A DNA stretch of 64,000 nucleotides from Bactericera cockerelli (Eukaryota > Arthropoda > Insecta > Hemiptera > Triozidae): positions 6,075,284 to 6,139,283 of the forward strand of contig CM044967.1 of NCBI GenBank assembly GCA_024516035.1, read 5' to 3'. The notes beneath the pieces are model-generated. The model saw only the letters and a list, made by a program, of their open reading frames with translations, was not told the DNA's origin and searched no databases. How positions within the stretch are numbered: the stretch's first letter is position 1; each line of letters begins with the position of its first letter. A program made the position numbers and the translations under genes. Shown here piece after piece: positions 62,029 to 64,000 of the stretch.

Positions 62029-62228
62029 AACCGACTTCAGTGGGTCGATCGATAAGGCCGCGGACTTGCAACTCGGAGGTCGCTGGTTTGAGTCCCAAGT
62101 TCACTAATTTATTTAGTAAAGTTAGTTTGGTCCGTCTGGGTAATTGTAACAATGAGACAATGCGGCGGCCACACTTGGCACATTGTCTCTCAACCAAGGG
62201 CTCGATGAGACTTTTGTTTTGTGATTAC
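62029..62228 (+). mobile_element. SINE-B variant with different 3' half
   Basis: Head AACCGACTTCAGTGGGTCGA, CGGACTTGCAACTCGGAGG, B-box-like GGTTTGAGTCCC and TTTAGTAAAGTTAGTTTGG. The sequence then departs from SINE-B into CAATGAGACAATGCGGCGGC and TGGCACATTGTCTCTCAACC, where GAGACAATG/CATTGTCTC could pair. This is a possible SINE-B subfamily with a swapped tail. Confidence 0.65.
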
Positions 62229-62239
62229 AAAAAAATATA

Positions 62240-62980
62240 CAAGTATTAATAATAAACGTTTAAAATATTCTTCCGGAAGGACGGTCCCTGGGACAAGTTT
62301 TTTATATTTAAAAAATAAATCATGAATTATACTTCTTAAAAAAAAATTGTCACAAAAAAGAATAACTGACATCTCGTGATATTTGCCTAAAGACACAGTA
62401 CATTGTAGTATTTGTGATTTTGAACATTCATATTGGTGGGTCATCTTTTTATATACTTTTTTTTTTTTTTCTTTTCTTTTTAAATATTTTGGCGTTGGGT
62501 TCGCCCTATGGCAAAAAGGGAGTAAAAAATATTCGAAAAGAATGCACATTGTAATATTTATAATTACCTACAGTAATGAAGAACGTGAAATAATTCTGCA
62601 CATAAATATAATTAATCATGGAAGAGCTACACGACTAGAAATTCGAAACTCTTGCAGTGTTTTATCATGTTGCGAATTGAGGTTAAATTTTGTTTATTTA
62701 GAAATGAGCAAATTTATTTATATTAATGATACTTTGTTTCAACTGCTTGCAAAAAAGGACAGAAAGTATTTTTGTAATTGATATGAGTACTTTTCTATTT
62801 ATTTAGTGCACATTCTTTATAGGTCACTTTTTCTTTTTTGACACATCAATAAATCTACATTACTTGAAATATCCAATTTGAACTATACTAGTAGCTAGAA
62901 AGTTGTACAGCTTAAATTGCCTTTTGTTAAACTTAAGATATTTAGGTAAAATGTTAGGTTAACTTGTGTTAGGTAAATGA
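62240..62980. other. unassigned AT-rich sequence
   Basis: No supported gene. The 132-residue frame at 62383-62781 contains a poly-T-encoded Phe run and no recognisable domain. Confidence 0.35.
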
Positions 62981-62982
62981 GC

Positions 62983-63270
62983 GCGCGATTAGCTCAGTGG
63001 TTAAGCACTCGCTTGCCATGCAGAAGATCCCGGGTTCGATCCCCCGTGCCGATAAAAAATTGTATTCTTAATTTGGTTACAATTGTTTGTAAGGGATACC
63101 TTCCAGTGCACTCGTGTTGACCCAGCACCTAAATGGGAAGTATTATGTCACTTCTCGCCCATTAGAGGGAAGGCATACTACGGGATGGGCAGGCTACAAC
63201 ACTGACCACAAGCGTCTACAGTAGCTCCTGTTTAATGTTTACGAAATAAAAAAGGCTGTGAAACACTCAT
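62983..63270 (+). mobile_element. tRNA-headed SINE, separate family
   Basis: GCGCGATTAGCTCAGTGGTT is an excellent A box, CTTGCCATGC is in the anticodon position and GGGTTCGATCCCCC is the B box. The head is close to a real tRNA, but the anticodon stem pairs poorly. A body follows with CCAGTGCACTCGTGTTGACC, CACTTCTCGCCCATTAGAGG and an ending AAATAAAAAAGG. Hence a SINE is preferred over a tRNA gene. Confidence 0.65.
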
Positions 63271-63289
63271 CTTTAAAGAAAAAAGTATT

Positions 63290-64000
63290 GTGTTAGCTAT
63301 TCATGTTGCTGAGCATTGGAAGCATAAGATCTGACGGACGTGTTAGTAGCGGACACGGAAAGAAAAAGAAAGTTAACTTGACCAAAACAGGGGTAAACCC
63401 CGTTGATTTCTTAAAAACAAAAAAAAAAAAAAGATTCGATTCTCGTCGTGGAATGATTATTCGTCTGTACCTTCTGCCGGGTTGCACCCAAGTTACGGCC
63501 CTAGGCATGGCCCTATATTTATTGTTCCTAACCCTACTCTACACAATGAGGCATTGCCGTACATCGTTTTGGGCCGTAACTCGTCGCCACAGATTTTGCC
63601 CTTTATTCTTTTGCATTTTGATTGCTGTTAAGAACAAGGGAAAAATACTTCCGATTTCTAATACTAGAAATTCATCGGAAGGAATTTGTAATTGTATATT
63701 TACTGGTCAAGCCCAGTGTAAAATAAAATATAAAACATAAATACATATCAGTACAATTAAAAAACATAGTTAAAGCAAAACACATAAAACAATAAGTGAC
63801 TAGATAATAATAAACAGTAACAAGGGTAAGTATAATTAAAATCAAAGTACTCTTTAATGCCATGAAAGCCCTATTTTTTTCGCTTTAAAACCAAAAGTTA
63901 TTGCTTTAAATCATGAAGTTAATTGGTATTGCTCCATAACTGCACAGAAAAGCTTTTAGACGTTCATTATGAATATACGGCTCAGTGCATTACTTATTCT
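63290..64000. other. unassigned sequence with 771-type hairpin
   Basis: No supported gene. ACTTCCGATTTCTAATACTA../..TCGGAAGG at 63647-63682 is a diverged version of the palindrome at 771-806. The 145-residue frame at 63303 is low-confidence and contains an A-run-encoded Lys stretch. Confidence 0.4.

Noticed and set aside
62983..63055. Functional tRNA gene (Gly/Ala-like)
   Set aside because: A and B boxes are good, but the anticodon stem pairs poorly and the sequence continues into a repeat-like body with an A-rich end. SINE head preferred.
63303..63740. 145-residue protein with hydrophobic segments
   Set aside because: Includes an A-run-encoded Lys stretch and a TE-type hairpin region. No supporting features.
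1..64000. Endogenous viral element or LTR retrotransposon
   Set aside because: No gag/pol/integrase, capsid or helicase motifs, and no paired LTRs seen. The only RT present is of the non-LTR type.

Overview
The window looks like AT-rich, repeat-dense animal nuclear DNA, most likely from an arthropod. This rests on its many tRNA-headed SINEs, a two-ORF non-LTR retrotransposon with an SGNH-esterase ORF1, several MITE-like palindromes, long (CT)n/(GA)n and (ATT)n tracts, and the absence of bacterial gene organisation. The species cannot be fixed from the sequence. I see no host protein-coding gene that I can defend and no stand-alone functional tRNA or rRNA gene. Every tRNA-like block continues into a repeated SINE body. 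Family names used below (SINE-A to SINE-E, elements F, G, H, Z) are my own labels.

Layout. 1-27460: accessory sequence made of SINEs (5440, 8451, 8931, 15247, 17297, 23883, 26270, 26713), elements F and G, MITEs (15637, 18085, 21745, 22916), minisatellites (1570, 4690, 18540, 21435) and a long CT tract (20290). 27461-40451: a 6.5-kb head-to-tail tandem duplication whose two copies meet at 33955/33956. 29165-43078: a LINE. Copy 1 (to 33955) is cut by the duplication junction inside ORF2. Copy 2 (35660-43078) continues through the reverse transcriptase to an (ATT)n tail. 43080-64000: more SINEs, a second copy of the 22916 MITE, two SINE insertions with clean target-site duplications (58421 and 59263), CT/TCC arrays and unassigned AT-rich DNA.

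How the LINE works. ORF1 encodes a coiled coil, an SGNH/GDSL esterase and a Gln/His-rich tail ending in a CxxCxxC motif. ORF2 encodes an APE-type endonuclease, a Ser/Thr-rich repeat linker, a reverse transcriptase with FADD box, and a C-terminal domain. The two ORFs appear to be joined by -1 ribosomal frameshifting. A TTTAAAC heptamer in the correct phase lies two codons before the ORF1 stop, followed 8 nt later by a small perfect hairpin. The -1 frame is then open for 121 ATG-less codons into ORF2, and it supplies the second CxxC pair of a possible zinc ribbon. This is the most interesting signal in the window.

Caution. Differences between the two duplicated copies are mostly 1-base homopolymer indels confined to the first ~2.8 kb. 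The remaining ~3.7 kb looks identical, and both ORF1 copies are broken by indels at different places. That pattern fits unpolished long-read consensus or an assembly artefact at least as well as biology.
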